A stretch of 64,000 nucleotides of DNA, from contig VRVR01000007.1 of assembly GCA_009859145.1 (NCBI GenBank), positions 1-64,000 on the forward strand. Reading direction: 5' to 3'. The notes beneath the pieces were generated by a model, which did no database searches, was not told the DNA's origin, and worked only from the letters and a program-made list of their open reading frames with translations. The number at the start of each line of letters is the position of its first letter. The first letter of the stretch is position 1. The DNA is from Andalucia godoyi. Lineage: Eukaryota > Discoba > Jakobea > Jakobida > Andaluciidae. Position numbers and translations under genes: made by a program. Of this stretch, positions 28,201-36,305 are shown one piece after another.

Positions 28201-31088
28201 TGGCGGAGGATGTCTCGAACGCTGCCTCCCTTGCTGAAGACGACCAAAAGGAGGAGGACTCAAGCAAAAAGCGCGAACTTCGCGCAGAAGTGACAACGCA
28301 CGTCCTCACGATCATACATCTGTTTTCCGAGGAAGACACGCTTCGCAGTCGAATTTTGGACGAGGGGCGGGAGTTTAATCTGCCGTCGCTTGCTGTGTAC
28401 GCATCGATTCCGACAGAACAGCTTCGCAAGTGTGGGCACGTGACTGAAGTTCTGTTGATGATTTGCGAGTCTTTGACATTGCACAATCCGTATCCTGAGC
28501 ATTGGTCCACGATGAGCATGTTCTGTCTGCGGTCCGTTCGGAATGTGTTGGAGCTTGTCTTCAATGTGCTGCAGAGACGTTTCCTTGCCGGCGCCAAGTA
28601 TTTTCATCGTTTGTGGTGTCTTCTGTTTCGTGGCTGCTTCATGCTGCTTCACTGTCCGCGGCTTCAGATTGAGTCGTTTTCACCGACGAAGCAGCTCTCC
28701 ATGATACAGTCAAAGTACGGAGATTTGCGATTAAGGGTTAGCGAGATGATTCAAGAAGTGTGGAATGTTCTCGATAGCCAGCAAATCCAGTTTGTTCCGT
28801 CCCTCACAGATGAGCTTTTTGCGATGACACGGCTTCCGCGGAAGGAATTTTACGATACAGCGATTAATATTCTTGTGTCTATGATTGATAGAGAATATTC
28901 GGTACGTCAGAACTTCGAGGAAGTGCAAGGGCGCATGGTCGAACTTGTGGATCTTTTTGTTTCTCAAGGAATTTTTGATGTTGCTGCTCGTGAGGCGTTT
29001 TCGAAAGTTTTGGGCGAACGAATTACGCGGTGCCGAGATGCGGCGTGTGTTTTATCTGCCAAGATATTCCTATCGGAAATTGCGCAACTCATGGAACTCG
29101 TTGCGGCAGTGCAAAGATTCAGGCCGGACGAAGAAGATGAACGAACCCAGGCAGCGCTGAAGCTTATGAATTTTCTCAAATCGGTCAAGCGGGATGAGTT
29201 GTACTTTCACTATGTCCATTTCTTGTGTGACACCCACGTCTCCCTTGGAAACTTCGTGGAGGCTGGTTTAACAATCCTTGTGCATGCGGATGCCATTTCG
29301 TGGAAACAAACAGGCGCTTTTCAGAACAAGGATGACAAGGCTGCGATCGAGACTGCATCTCCGACCAGAACAAGAATGTCGTTTTCTCGTCTCCGAAATT
29401 TGCCTGCGGACATGAAGTCTCGCAAGGAGTTTTTGTATCGCAAGGCAATCGAGTATTTTGAGCAAGGCAAGGACTACGAGAAGTGCATCGAAGTGTTGCG
29501 GTTGTTGTCGCACCGATACGAGACAGTCACGTACGAGTACTCCAAATTGCAAGCCAACTTGGTCGAGCAAGGTAAGTATTTTGTCAAAATTCTGGAGAAG
29601 GAGCGATTTTTTGCAGAATATTTCCGTGTGTCGTACTATGGTCGAGGCTTTGAAGAAACTGGACTTCAGAACAAGACATTTGTGTATCGTGGAAAGGAAC
29701 TGGAGCGCCTGATCGACTTTGTCAATCGCATTTCAGCCCGTTTTCCGAACGCAGAAATCATGAAGTCGTTGGATCCGCCGTCTGATGATGTGATGAACGG
29801 TCCGGGGCAGACGATCCAAATTATCACGCTTGCGTCTTCATCCAAGGAAGAACTGGAAGAAAACATCTTGTCTCGCAAACCCGGCGGACGAAGCGCGATT
29901 ACCGTCAAGGAAGAAAAGGCCTCGGAGGCCGCCGTTCCGTATTTTGTAGAAAAGTATCGGAGAATGGATTGCATCAATGTGTTCAAGTACTCTCGAATGT
30001 TTCGTCTCACGGCAGGCAGGAAGGATGAAGATATTTCTGATATGTGTCGTCGGGATTCGTTCTTGGTCACAGAAGAGTCGTTCCCTGCGATTCACCGGAG
30101 AAGTGCCGTTGTTGAGACGTTTGACTTCACTCTAGGGCCTCTAGAGCTTGCTGTATCGAACATTCAATCCAAAGTCCTGGAATTCGACAAGGTTCTTGCC
30201 CTCCCTGTCCAGCAGATTGATATCAATCGTCTGTCAATGATGCTCAACGGTGTGATTGATGCTGCAATCAACGGAGGTCTTGCGAAGTACAAGACTGCAT
30301 TCTTTACGAAGAAGTATCTGTTCAAGAACCCGTCCGAACTTTCTCGTTTGGAGCAGCTGCGCACTGCGTTCAGTGCGCAGTTGGTTGCACTGGAAAAAGG
30401 TCTTCAGGTCCACGGTTCGATTGCGCGCTTGACAATGCCAGGCCTTCTTGGACTGCAATCGAAGCTCGATTCGTTTTTCGAGAAGATGCGAAAGGACATG
30501 ACCAGCGTTCTGGAATTTGATACTTCGCGGGTCCCAACACTGGAAGAGGTAACTGCAGAGGATGATGCGCTGGATAAGACGGACCAGGCACACTCGCCCG
30601 CGCCCTCGACTCCCAATTCTGGCGCTGCAATCTCTGCAGCAGTAACAAAGCCGCACTCTGCTTCCGTCGTCCATCATCAGTCCAGATTGTCCGTGCATTT
30701 TCCTGCAGGAGACGTGGTGAGTTCCCCTTCGTCCAAAGTTGGCATGAGTCCCACGCAACCCGCTACGGAACCGCAATCTGCATCGTCTCCCTCCACAACC
30801 CGCGTGTCCTCTCAAGAGCCGTCTCCTTCTTCTCCTACCACTGCACCTACTGCTGTCCCTGCCTCTGTACCTGCCCCGGTGTCTGGCCCAGCACCCTCAC
30901 CGCAGCTTGCCGTCTCGCCTGCTTCTTCGCAGTCACCTCCCAATTCTCCTGCAGTTCCTGCTCAGTCCTCTTCTGCTACTCATGTCCCTTTTGCTGGTGC
31001 TTCGTTTTCTCAAACGAAAGATACAGCGTCGGACGATGAATTCATCGAGACCACCTCGAACCTTGCGCAGTTGCGAGATCATGCGTAA
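25245..31088 (+). CDS. DOCK: DOCK-family Rho/Rac guanine-nucleotide exchange factor (DOCK-A/B type)
   Basis: 1,947 aa from ATG 25245, single exon. An N-terminal SH3 (about 15-85: AKFAFAATGRYQLSLNAGEY, then GIFPSNYIALL) is followed by a helical region. The DHR-1/C2-like domain (about 490-660) begins RSDMYVTVDSAQFTSDTKN. A long ARM-like helical region precedes DHR-2 (about 1335-1755), with FVEAGLTILVHADAISW, EYFRVSYYGRGF, NKTFVYRGKELERLIDF and NGGLAKYKTAFF all diagnostic. The Ser/Pro-rich tail of about 190 residues resembles the PxxP tails of DOCK180 proteins. An SH3 plus Pro-rich tail suggests an ELMO-dependent Rac activator controlling actin at the plasma membrane. No ELMO gene lies in the window. 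Confidence 0.9.
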   Translation: MTTASLAGSPQSFPSWNKKEGFGVAKFAFAATGRYQLSLNAGEYVYISQECNGWYRGGILEGEEKGIFPSNYIALLEEVPERKQQLQQLQQQETNSQRKPPPLSSANAVKDEILDEIINVLREWGVEMKRLLENKRFYDSDSLKEKMAVLVQLRKQMILLPSDRFTNEQFSELKSKAIKVIEEGSRMLNLDMIVRVSAGEKKGQRADEVNTPIVELYRQHKDSQEREDQEQLRRKKEEDRKRMTSGKRSKQGKIRDKAAQSVMGFNFPEGPLQLVLDVKACMFNAGVETELYFGLYSAAEKAFITEEFTFELTALGMPKDQNLINNLRCLFKDLSTVELAKDLYLVCRIYRVCHPWDDKEHSSSSSTSSSSGHSSASSGSSSISRRLEDPSGKVRKPYGCGVLHLSPALLQKISMDEEFCPDNMDIYRSPGNSLNMTHELIISNSKDVERVPMAIGIAVGLAFHPGSFFEKRQRFSALPVCPMSYFGNIIQAGIVRSDMYVTVDSAQFTSDTKNSLIMMHCCGENGAALEGIVERGNQHLKTPNASYCTLFAMGTSSPVFSDACRLNLQSMDPRKSYLLFVAYSGLAKSNKGRVDPYAFATLDLCNEDGMMLEDRSYTLQFYRWGKGWKYPPPDVMKNEEMMTRILCKKESITVSTRLVSTKLTQSPTLHYMLNWKIFPEKYVDSLSRFTFLEIKEIVKFLREIFDALFDILRDTTDPKISKMVYAALIFIIGELVDDKNPQMAKYREVMDVYISQSLSCSAAFVALIKNLSDEFAKCSDDKFASHLRSTAKACGYVFKFITASFRIYCEQLQLKEDEGLHVESFRSDVKALMEQMIGMLSLQQPKSIIAAQTILLRQMTYVFQSLSGLFSPKSLGNLMSLLLSSIRTDVDKVDFVRNKLLVLRKFVQSDIFALRESHPLVVGQIIKESRFHLSAERDESEHLQVVPIISDIILVVQKHHLLEPQTQRLLWDVFLDLLMFLCKLPVAEDVSNAASLAEDDQKEEDSSKKRELRAEVTTHVLTIIHLFSEEDTLRSRILDEGREFNLPSLAVYASIPTEQLRKCGHVTEVLLMICESLTLHNPYPEHWSTMSMFCLRSVRNVLELVFNVLQRRFLAGAKYFHRLWCLLFRGCFMLLHCPRLQIESFSPTKQLSMIQSKYGDLRLRVSEMIQEVWNVLDSQQIQFVPSLTDELFAMTRLPRKEFYDTAINILVSMIDREYSVRQNFEEVQGRMVELVDLFVSQGIFDVAAREAFSKVLGERITRCRDAACVLSAKIFLSEIAQLMELVAAVQRFRPDEEDERTQAALKLMNFLKSVKRDELYFHYVHFLCDTHVSLGNFVEAGLTILVHADAISWKQTGAFQNKDDKAAIETASPTRTRMSFSRLRNLPADMKSRKEFLYRKAIEYFEQGKDYEKCIEVLRLLSHRYETVTYEYSKLQANLVEQGKYFVKILEKERFFAEYFRVSYYGRGFEETGLQNKTFVYRGKELERLIDFVNRISARFPNAEIMKSLDPPSDDVMNGPGQTIQIITLASSSKEELEENILSRKPGGRSAITVKEEKASEAAVPYFVEKYRRMDCINVFKYSRMFRLTAGRKDEDISDMCRRDSFLVTEESFPAIHRRSAVVETFDFTLGPLELAVSNIQSKVLEFDKVLALPVQQIDINRLSMMLNGVIDAAINGGLAKYKTAFFTKKYLFKNPSELSRLEQLRTAFSAQLVALEKGLQVHGSIARLTMPGLLGLQSKLDSFFEKMRKDMTSVLEFDTSRVPTLEEVTAEDDALDKTDQAHSPAPSTPNSGAAISAAVTKPHSASVVHHQSRLSVHFPAGDVVSSPSSKVGMSPTQPATEPQSASSPSTTRVSSQEPSPSSPTTAPTAVPASVPAPVSGPAPSPQLAVSPASSQSPPNSPAVPAQSSSATHVPFAGASFSQTKDTASDDEFIETTSNLAQLRDHA

Positions 31089-31365
31089 TCGTTTTTCTTC
31101 TGTACTTTATTTCTGACACTTCTGTCTAGGCCGCACCCATTTCATTAAAAGCAATGACTCTGGAAGTATATCAATAATCTCGGGGGGACGTGGGTTTCCT
31201 TTTTTAGCAGGCTCAAAAAAGACCGCATTGTCGGAAGACGCAGAAGTAGGAAACGAATACAGAGATGGGATTGAGCACAGGAAATATTTTTTAAAAAAAC
31301 GGAAAACCGGATTTAACGGAAGAGATCTCGGAATCTCTGAAATCAAATTGTTTATGGAAGCGTCC

Positions 31366-32961
31366 TTACGATGCATGAATACCCTCGCTGGACAACTGCA
31401 AATGCGAAATGACATCCCCTACCAGGTATAACGAGCCGGTGACCAGAACGTGTACCGACGCGTTCGCCGAAAGCGACAGGCGCTCCGCATACAGCATGGC
31501 GTTCGAAACCGAGTTAAAGATGCGACAGGGAACACGAGCTGACGCATGCGAAGGAAACGCATTCCATGCATCTCGAATCTCCACCTGTCGGATCAGCGAA
31601 TCGCTGGATAACTCCGTCGCGGATTCCACGGACAATCCATTCGGCACAATTGCTCGTCTCTGTTCAGAGTCTTGTGGCTTCGACAAGCTCAGTTTGGTCG
31701 AATCCAGCGGGCACAACAAGAGCTCGCTGAACACCAGCTGGCTGGCCACAGGTCTCAAGATCCTTTGTGGATCCCGCTCGGGAGACGTATAGAAGATACA
31801 TAGCCTCCTTACAGGCACGTTGGATTCTTGTGCCTGTTCCATCTGCTTCGAATCGCTGGAGAACCAGTCTCTGCAGACGGTCATGCTCTCTTCGGTATGC
31901 GCACCATCCAAAAAGTACGTCACTCGTCCGCTCCGCGAGTGCTCAATTTGACCGCGACCAGCCCACTTTGCATTCGCCAGCCCACTGCGAATGGTCGGGG
32001 TTACCACAAATGGGTCTGCACTACTGTCAAGAAATGTGTTTGCCAACGCAATCGCAAGGGCCGCGTTTTCCTTTTGATGTTCGCCTCGCAAGCCGATCTT
32101 CAGCGGCTGTTCAGCTGCATCTGACTTGAATGATCCCAAGGACGGCACAACGTCCAATCGACATTGCACGCTTGCCGCATAGTCCGCGAGAACCGTCTGC
32201 GCTTCGGGTTTTTGCGGAACAGTAAAACAGCGCACATCTCGCTTCATGATTCCGGCTTTCGCAAAGGCGATTTCCGACAAGGAGTTTCCAAGAACTGCCA
32301 TATGGTCATATCCCAACGAAGAAATCCCACAGACAATAGGTTTTTCCAGAATGTTTGTCGCGTCAAACTTGCCTCCCATTCCGACCTCGATGATTGCGAC
32401 ATCGACGTTTTCCTCGAGAAAGAGCTGGAACCCAAGGAGAGTCAAGAACCGGAAGTACGTTGGAAATGACGTCCTTCGTTCAACATTCAGAGCCCCTGCT
32501 CCCGGCACTGATGTTGATGCTGATGCCGAGTCTGACTCTGATATGGAATCGTGGAGAGTATCCCAAAGCGACCAGAAAGACGATGCAAAACGGTCTGGAT
32601 CTACCGGGGATCCATTGATGCGTATTCTCTCGCGGACATCCACAAGGTGCGGCGACGTGTACAGTCCCGTTCGCAAGCCATGCGCCCGAAGAATGGACTC
32701 AGTCATTGCGCAAGCTGATCCTTTGCCCTTTGTACCCGCAACGTGAATTGCTCGAAGCCTGCTTACAGAAAGCCCGCTCCTCCGAACATAGTCAATCATC
32801 GGCTCGAGCGAGCGTTCATGCAGCAAATCCTTGGTAAACCCCGGAGTCCGCGTGATCAGCGACTCGAGTGCATGCAGTGCCGCCTAATGCAAAAAAGCAT
32901 TCCCAAAAAAATAAAGAAAGAAAAAAGAAAAAAAGTAAGTTACCATTCCAAAACAATCCAT
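31366..32961 (-). CDS. FPGS: Folylpolyglutamate synthase (probable tiny first exon)
   Basis: Catalyses ATP-dependent glutamylation of folates. The main exon (32883-31366) carries the P-loop AGTKGKGS, the omega-loop region with YTSPHLVDVRERIRING, and IIEVGMGGKFDATNIL. The first in-frame ATG inside this exon is at 32826, but the sequence just upstream (AALHALESLITRTPGF) is family-conserved and is closed by an in-frame TAG at the exon edge, so an upstream exon is needed. The best candidate is 32961-32944 (MDCFGM), with a 60-nt intron 32943-32884 (GTAACT...TTAG, phase 0), giving 511 aa. The 5' splice site is weaker than others here. The function is firm; the first exon is inferred. Confidence 0.8.
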
Positions 32962-33616
32962 GCAACACGGCTGATTGTGCTGCACTGCATTGCAAATCTA
33001 GCAGAGCCCGATGGACGAGAAGCAAAGAAAAATTTTAAAAGTGAACGGTATATCTATAGAAGAAGAAAAACAATGCAAAACAAAACAAAACCCAACAAAG
33101 TAGTCATACAGCGTAAGTTCGTGCAGACATGCGCAAAGAAACAGAACGGAAAAAGCCAACCAATAAAAGCAACCAGGTCCTTCAAATAACCGCAATGACG
33201 AGAATAAATTAGGGAACAATGTGATCTTATTCGTGCTTTGTACTGGTTCGTGTCGCTGTGCTGTCTTGATTGTTGCGATGTTTGCAACGAGATGCTGTGA
33301 GTCCCAGACCGAATGCACATAATCACCAATTTTTTCCCGTTTGGGCGTGCGACGTCTATTGCATGACTTGCCTGCTGGAGGAAAATCCCAGTAGCGGCTA
33401 CGACTGCGGAGCGGAAGAAACTCCCCGACTCCCCCGACTCTCCCGACTCCGAATCCACTCTCGCGTTGCAGTTTGCAATTCTCAGTTGGCAGTCATTTGT
33501 TGTTCTGTCTGCGCACGCATACGACCGAATCGTGGCAACTGAATAACTGTACGTAGACGGATACGGATACGGATAGAAGAAAGAGGAGGATAGGAAGAAA
33601 TAGAGAGGCGAAAGAA
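32962..33616. promoter_or_regulatory. Divergent intergenic region, FPGS / Nudix gene
   Basis: 655 bp. It contains tandem CCCGACT units (33423-33449) and three GGATAC units (33559-33575) close to the Nudix start. No further gene was seen. Confidence 0.4.
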
Positions 33617-34066
33617 ATGGGAAAGCAGCACGCAGTGACGCATGGTGGATGTCTGTGCATATCGGGTACTACAGACTATGACATGGACAATCCGCTGATC
33701 GTACTGGTGACTCGAAGAAAGCACCGAAACTGCTACACGGTTCCAAAGGGGCACATTGATCCTGGCGAGACGGGTGTGGTTGCCGGGGTTCGCGAGACCG
33801 TTGAGGAAGCCGGGATCGAGTGTTCGGCGATTTACATGCTCGGAGTGTTCCACAAGATCGAGACGTGGGTATCGCGCGTCGATCACATGATGGACGACTG
33901 GCTCGAATCCAACCACCGTCACCGATCTGTCGTCCCGCTCCACAGCGTTCTCACCGGACTCGTCACGGTCTCTGAACCGACTTTGCAAATGTGCCAGTCG
34001 TACGCGGAGCTCGATGCAAGCACCAAGCATCAAATCAAATCGGCAATGCGCTCTACGACTGCGTAA
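33617..34066 (+). CDS. Nudix hydrolase, diphosphoinositol/diadenosine polyphosphate type
   Basis: 149 aa. A complete 23-residue Nudix box lies at residues 45-67 (GHIDPGE, seven residues, RETVEEAGI), with both catalytic glutamates of the EE pair. The preceding VTRRKHRNCYTVPKG resembles DIPP/Aps1 enzymes that hydrolyse inositol pyrophosphates and diadenosine polyphosphates. Those usually have a glycine-rich PGGG where this protein has PKGH, which is closer to Ap4A-type and bacterial forms, so substrate choice is open. It is cytosolic, with no targeting signal. Single exon. Confidence 0.8.
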   Translation: MGKQHAVTHGGCLCISGTTDYDMDNPLIVLVTRRKHRNCYTVPKGHIDPGETGVVAGVRETVEEAGIECSAIYMLGVFHKIETWVSRVDHMMDDWLESNHRHRSVVPLHSVLTGLVTVSEPTLQMCQSYAELDASTKHQIKSAMRSTTA

Positions 34067-34232
34067 GCTGTAATTATTTTTTTAAAAAAAGAGACAGAGA
34101 AATAAATAAGGGGGTATGGTTTTCCGAATGTCTCACTGACCGAACGAGTCCGCCGTCAGCTAGGCGTCACACAAACGGCACGGGCGCAACAGGAGATCCT
34201 TGTTTTTGAGAGGTCGTGGAGGGCAAGGCGCA

Positions 34233-35126
34233 ATGCAGACGCTCGCAAGCAGTATTCATCACACTCACAATTCAGCAATGGAGGAGAAATCGGCAGGCGG
34301 CAGCGGCGGTCCCAGCCACACGTCGCGCATCGGGCTGCTGTTCCTGCATCTTGGATGCGGAATGCTGTTGGTGCATTACTGGCGCATGTTTACTCCATAT
34401 CCGGGAATTGTAATGTGTGCACTCACGCCACTCACCGTATCCTACGTGCTTTTCCGAGCGTATCAAAAACCGCATTCTCTGCCGCTTTTTTTCCGTCGAA
34501 TACTGATGAATCCGCTCTTTGCAAATCGGCCACGAATGTTCTTGTCGTGGTTGGCCGGCTTCACAGTTGTATGTTCGCTTCTCATCACATACTATATCAT
34601 GCATTCTCTGCGCATTTGGTGCGCATTTTCGCCGATTTACCAGAAGAGAATGTGCGATGCATCTGCTGAGGTCCACAAGACACTGGATGCTGCAGGAATC
34701 AAGATGTGGCTTGGGTATGGCTCGGTACTCGGGCTTGTTCGCCACAATCGAATGCCTATTCCGTGGGAACACGACTTCGACGCTCTTATTCGTCCTTCGG
34801 ATGTCGGCGCGGCAATTGAGGCGTTGCGGAAGCATGGGTATGATATGGAGATCGTGCGGTCTGGAACGGGCATTCGAATTCCATTCGACGACGGCGGACT
34901 GTTTCCTGCCCGAGAAGGAGAAGCGAAAATCACAGACTTGTGGACGTATCCAATTACTCAAAAGGACTTTGACGAGCTGCAGCTCACGCAGTTCTGTGGA
35001 CACACGTTTTGGTCGTGGAAAGACCCGCAAAAGTATCTGGTTGAGTTGTATGGCGAGAGCTACATGACCGTCCAATTCGATCATCTTGCAGGGTTCTGCG
35101 CGATCCACGTCGATGAAACCTGGTAG
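34233..35126 (+). CDS. LicD/fukutin-family membrane protein (putative phosphotransferase)
   Basis: 297 aa from ATG 34233; an alternative ATG at 34278 would remove 15 residues. There are three hydrophobic segments in the first 145 residues (about 35-55, 60-75, 110-135), then a LicD-like domain: WLGYGSVLGLVRHNR, then PIPWEHDFDALI (about 158-190), where the DxD pair is the predicted metal-binding centre. LicD and fukutin/FKRP proteins transfer phosphorylated groups to glycans, so this enzyme probably acts in the Golgi or ER lumen. The acceptor is unknown. It lies 166 bp downstream of the Nudix gene, same strand. Confidence 0.72.
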   Translation: MQTLASSIHHTHNSAMEEKSAGGSGGPSHTSRIGLLFLHLGCGMLLVHYWRMFTPYPGIVMCALTPLTVSYVLFRAYQKPHSLPLFFRRILMNPLFANRPRMFLSWLAGFTVVCSLLITYYIMHSLRIWCAFSPIYQKRMCDASAEVHKTLDAAGIKMWLGYGSVLGLVRHNRMPIPWEHDFDALIRPSDVGAAIEALRKHGYDMEIVRSGTGIRIPFDDGGLFPAREGEAKITDLWTYPITQKDFDELQLTQFCGHTFWSWKDPQKYLVELYGESYMTVQFDHLAGFCAIHVDETW

Positions 35127-35539
35127 CGTGGCAATTAAAACAACATCGTTCATTCGTTCATTCGTTTCATTCCTCCATCTCCAACCCTCCCCCTGCTTCA
35201 TTCCGCTTCATTCAGAAACCGCAATCAATGCAGTCCGAACCTATTCGTCGCATAGGGCATGTCGGGTCGCGTCCACGGTCTGCCAAAGCCAGTCTGAGTC
35301 TGCCGCGCGCTGTCAACCCTTTCCCGGGCAACTTCCGTAGAGAACGTCGAACCCGCAGATGTTCACGCGCCTACAGTATACACTGAACAAATGCATATTC
35401 AATCTTGCATCCCGTCGCCGGGAAGGGGATAGGCCGCCAACACGCCTCGCGGCGTAGGCGTAGGCGAATGCGTCATCCCAGCGCACCCACGCCCATATTT
35501 GAATTAATAAAGTGAAACCAACGAATGATAGAATGATAG
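35127..35539. other. Intergenic downstream of LicD-like gene
   Basis: Contains repeated TTCATTCG units just after the stop and a GC-rich patch (about 35410-35505, CCGCCAACACGCCTCGCGGCG, AGGCGT repeats) that could fold. It resembles no known ncRNA I can name. Confidence 0.35.
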
Positions 35540-35704
35540 ATGGCTACGGATGCTGCGTTAAAGAGCGTCGAAAATGCGGAGCGTGTGTCACCGGCTGAAT
35601 TCTGGCCGAGCGTGCGTAAGCACGAATTCCCTGTGAAACAAACGTGCTGGTGTCGGCCAGTATTGACCGTGTCTGTTTATGCATACTTCCTTCCGTATGC
35701 ATGA
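35540..35704 (+). CDS. Possible small ORF, 54 aa
   Basis: ATG at 35540, TGA at 35702-35704. The product begins MATDAALKSVENAERVSPAEF and ends VSVYAYFLPYA, with no known motif. It sits alone in an otherwise empty 730 bp gap, on the same strand as the next gene. An AATAAA-like sequence lies about 30 bp before it and AT-rich sequence follows. It could be a uORF or chance frame. Confidence 0.3.
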   Translation: MATDAALKSVENAERVSPAEFWPSVRKHEFPVKQTCWCRPVLTVSVYAYFLPYA

Positions 35705-35855
35705 CAATGACGTGTCATTATTTACGCGGTCTCGTCTTTGGTTTTTTGTTTTTTTTTTAATTTAAATTATTCTTTTAAAAGTATGATGTTTTGATTATTC
35801 GGAAGGCCGCTCACAGACGAGAAGCCGACGATTGAAGTGACAGGTTTGCGCGGGA

Positions 35856-36242
35856 ATGTCTGCAATTGGATTCGATTGGGTGCAGTCAACTGTTGAATTC
35901 TTCAGCGCAAATATAGAGTACTTTGGAAAGCACCCGCTTGAATTTGCTCGTTTATGCGCAACCCTGCCAACTGCGGCGCATCGACAGGAATTCCGAAGCA
36001 TTGCAATCAAGGCATTTGGTCCACGGATCTTGCAGGCCATTGAGCAGAAAGAGCGCGAACGACAATCTGCAGACGCTTCGGGGATGCACCCCGTCGCAAG
36101 AGCACTCGATCGGTTGCTTCAGCTGGATCCTATGGACGAGCGGGTCGGTGCCGTCATCATGTCCACAGGACTGTCCAGTCAGGAGACACTTCTCTTGGAA
36201 GACCTCTTGCATGTGCTGCAAAAAAGGAGGAACGCAATGTAG
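35856..36242 (+). CDS. Hypothetical protein, 128 aa
   Basis: The ATG at 35856 follows AT-rich sequence. The product is helical with a hydrophobic N-terminal part (IGFDWVQSTVEFFSANIEYF) and a leucine-rich C-terminal helix (SSQETLLLEDLLHVLQKRR). I do not recognise the family. It is convergent with WDR24, with 63 bp between stops. Confidence 0.5.
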   Translation: MSAIGFDWVQSTVEFFSANIEYFGKHPLEFARLCATLPTAAHRQEFRSIAIKAFGPRILQAIEQKERERQSADASGMHPVARALDRLLQLDPMDERVGAVIMSTGLSSQETLLLEDLLHVLQKRRNAM

Positions 36243-36305
36243 ATGATCATCGTATGCATCGTTACGAGTCCTGGCAGGATGCTTCACCATCACGATCAGC
36301 GGGCT

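Noticed and set aside
34272-35201. 309-codon minus-strand frame over the LicD-like gene
   Set aside because: Antisense shadow; the LicD motifs are on the plus strand.
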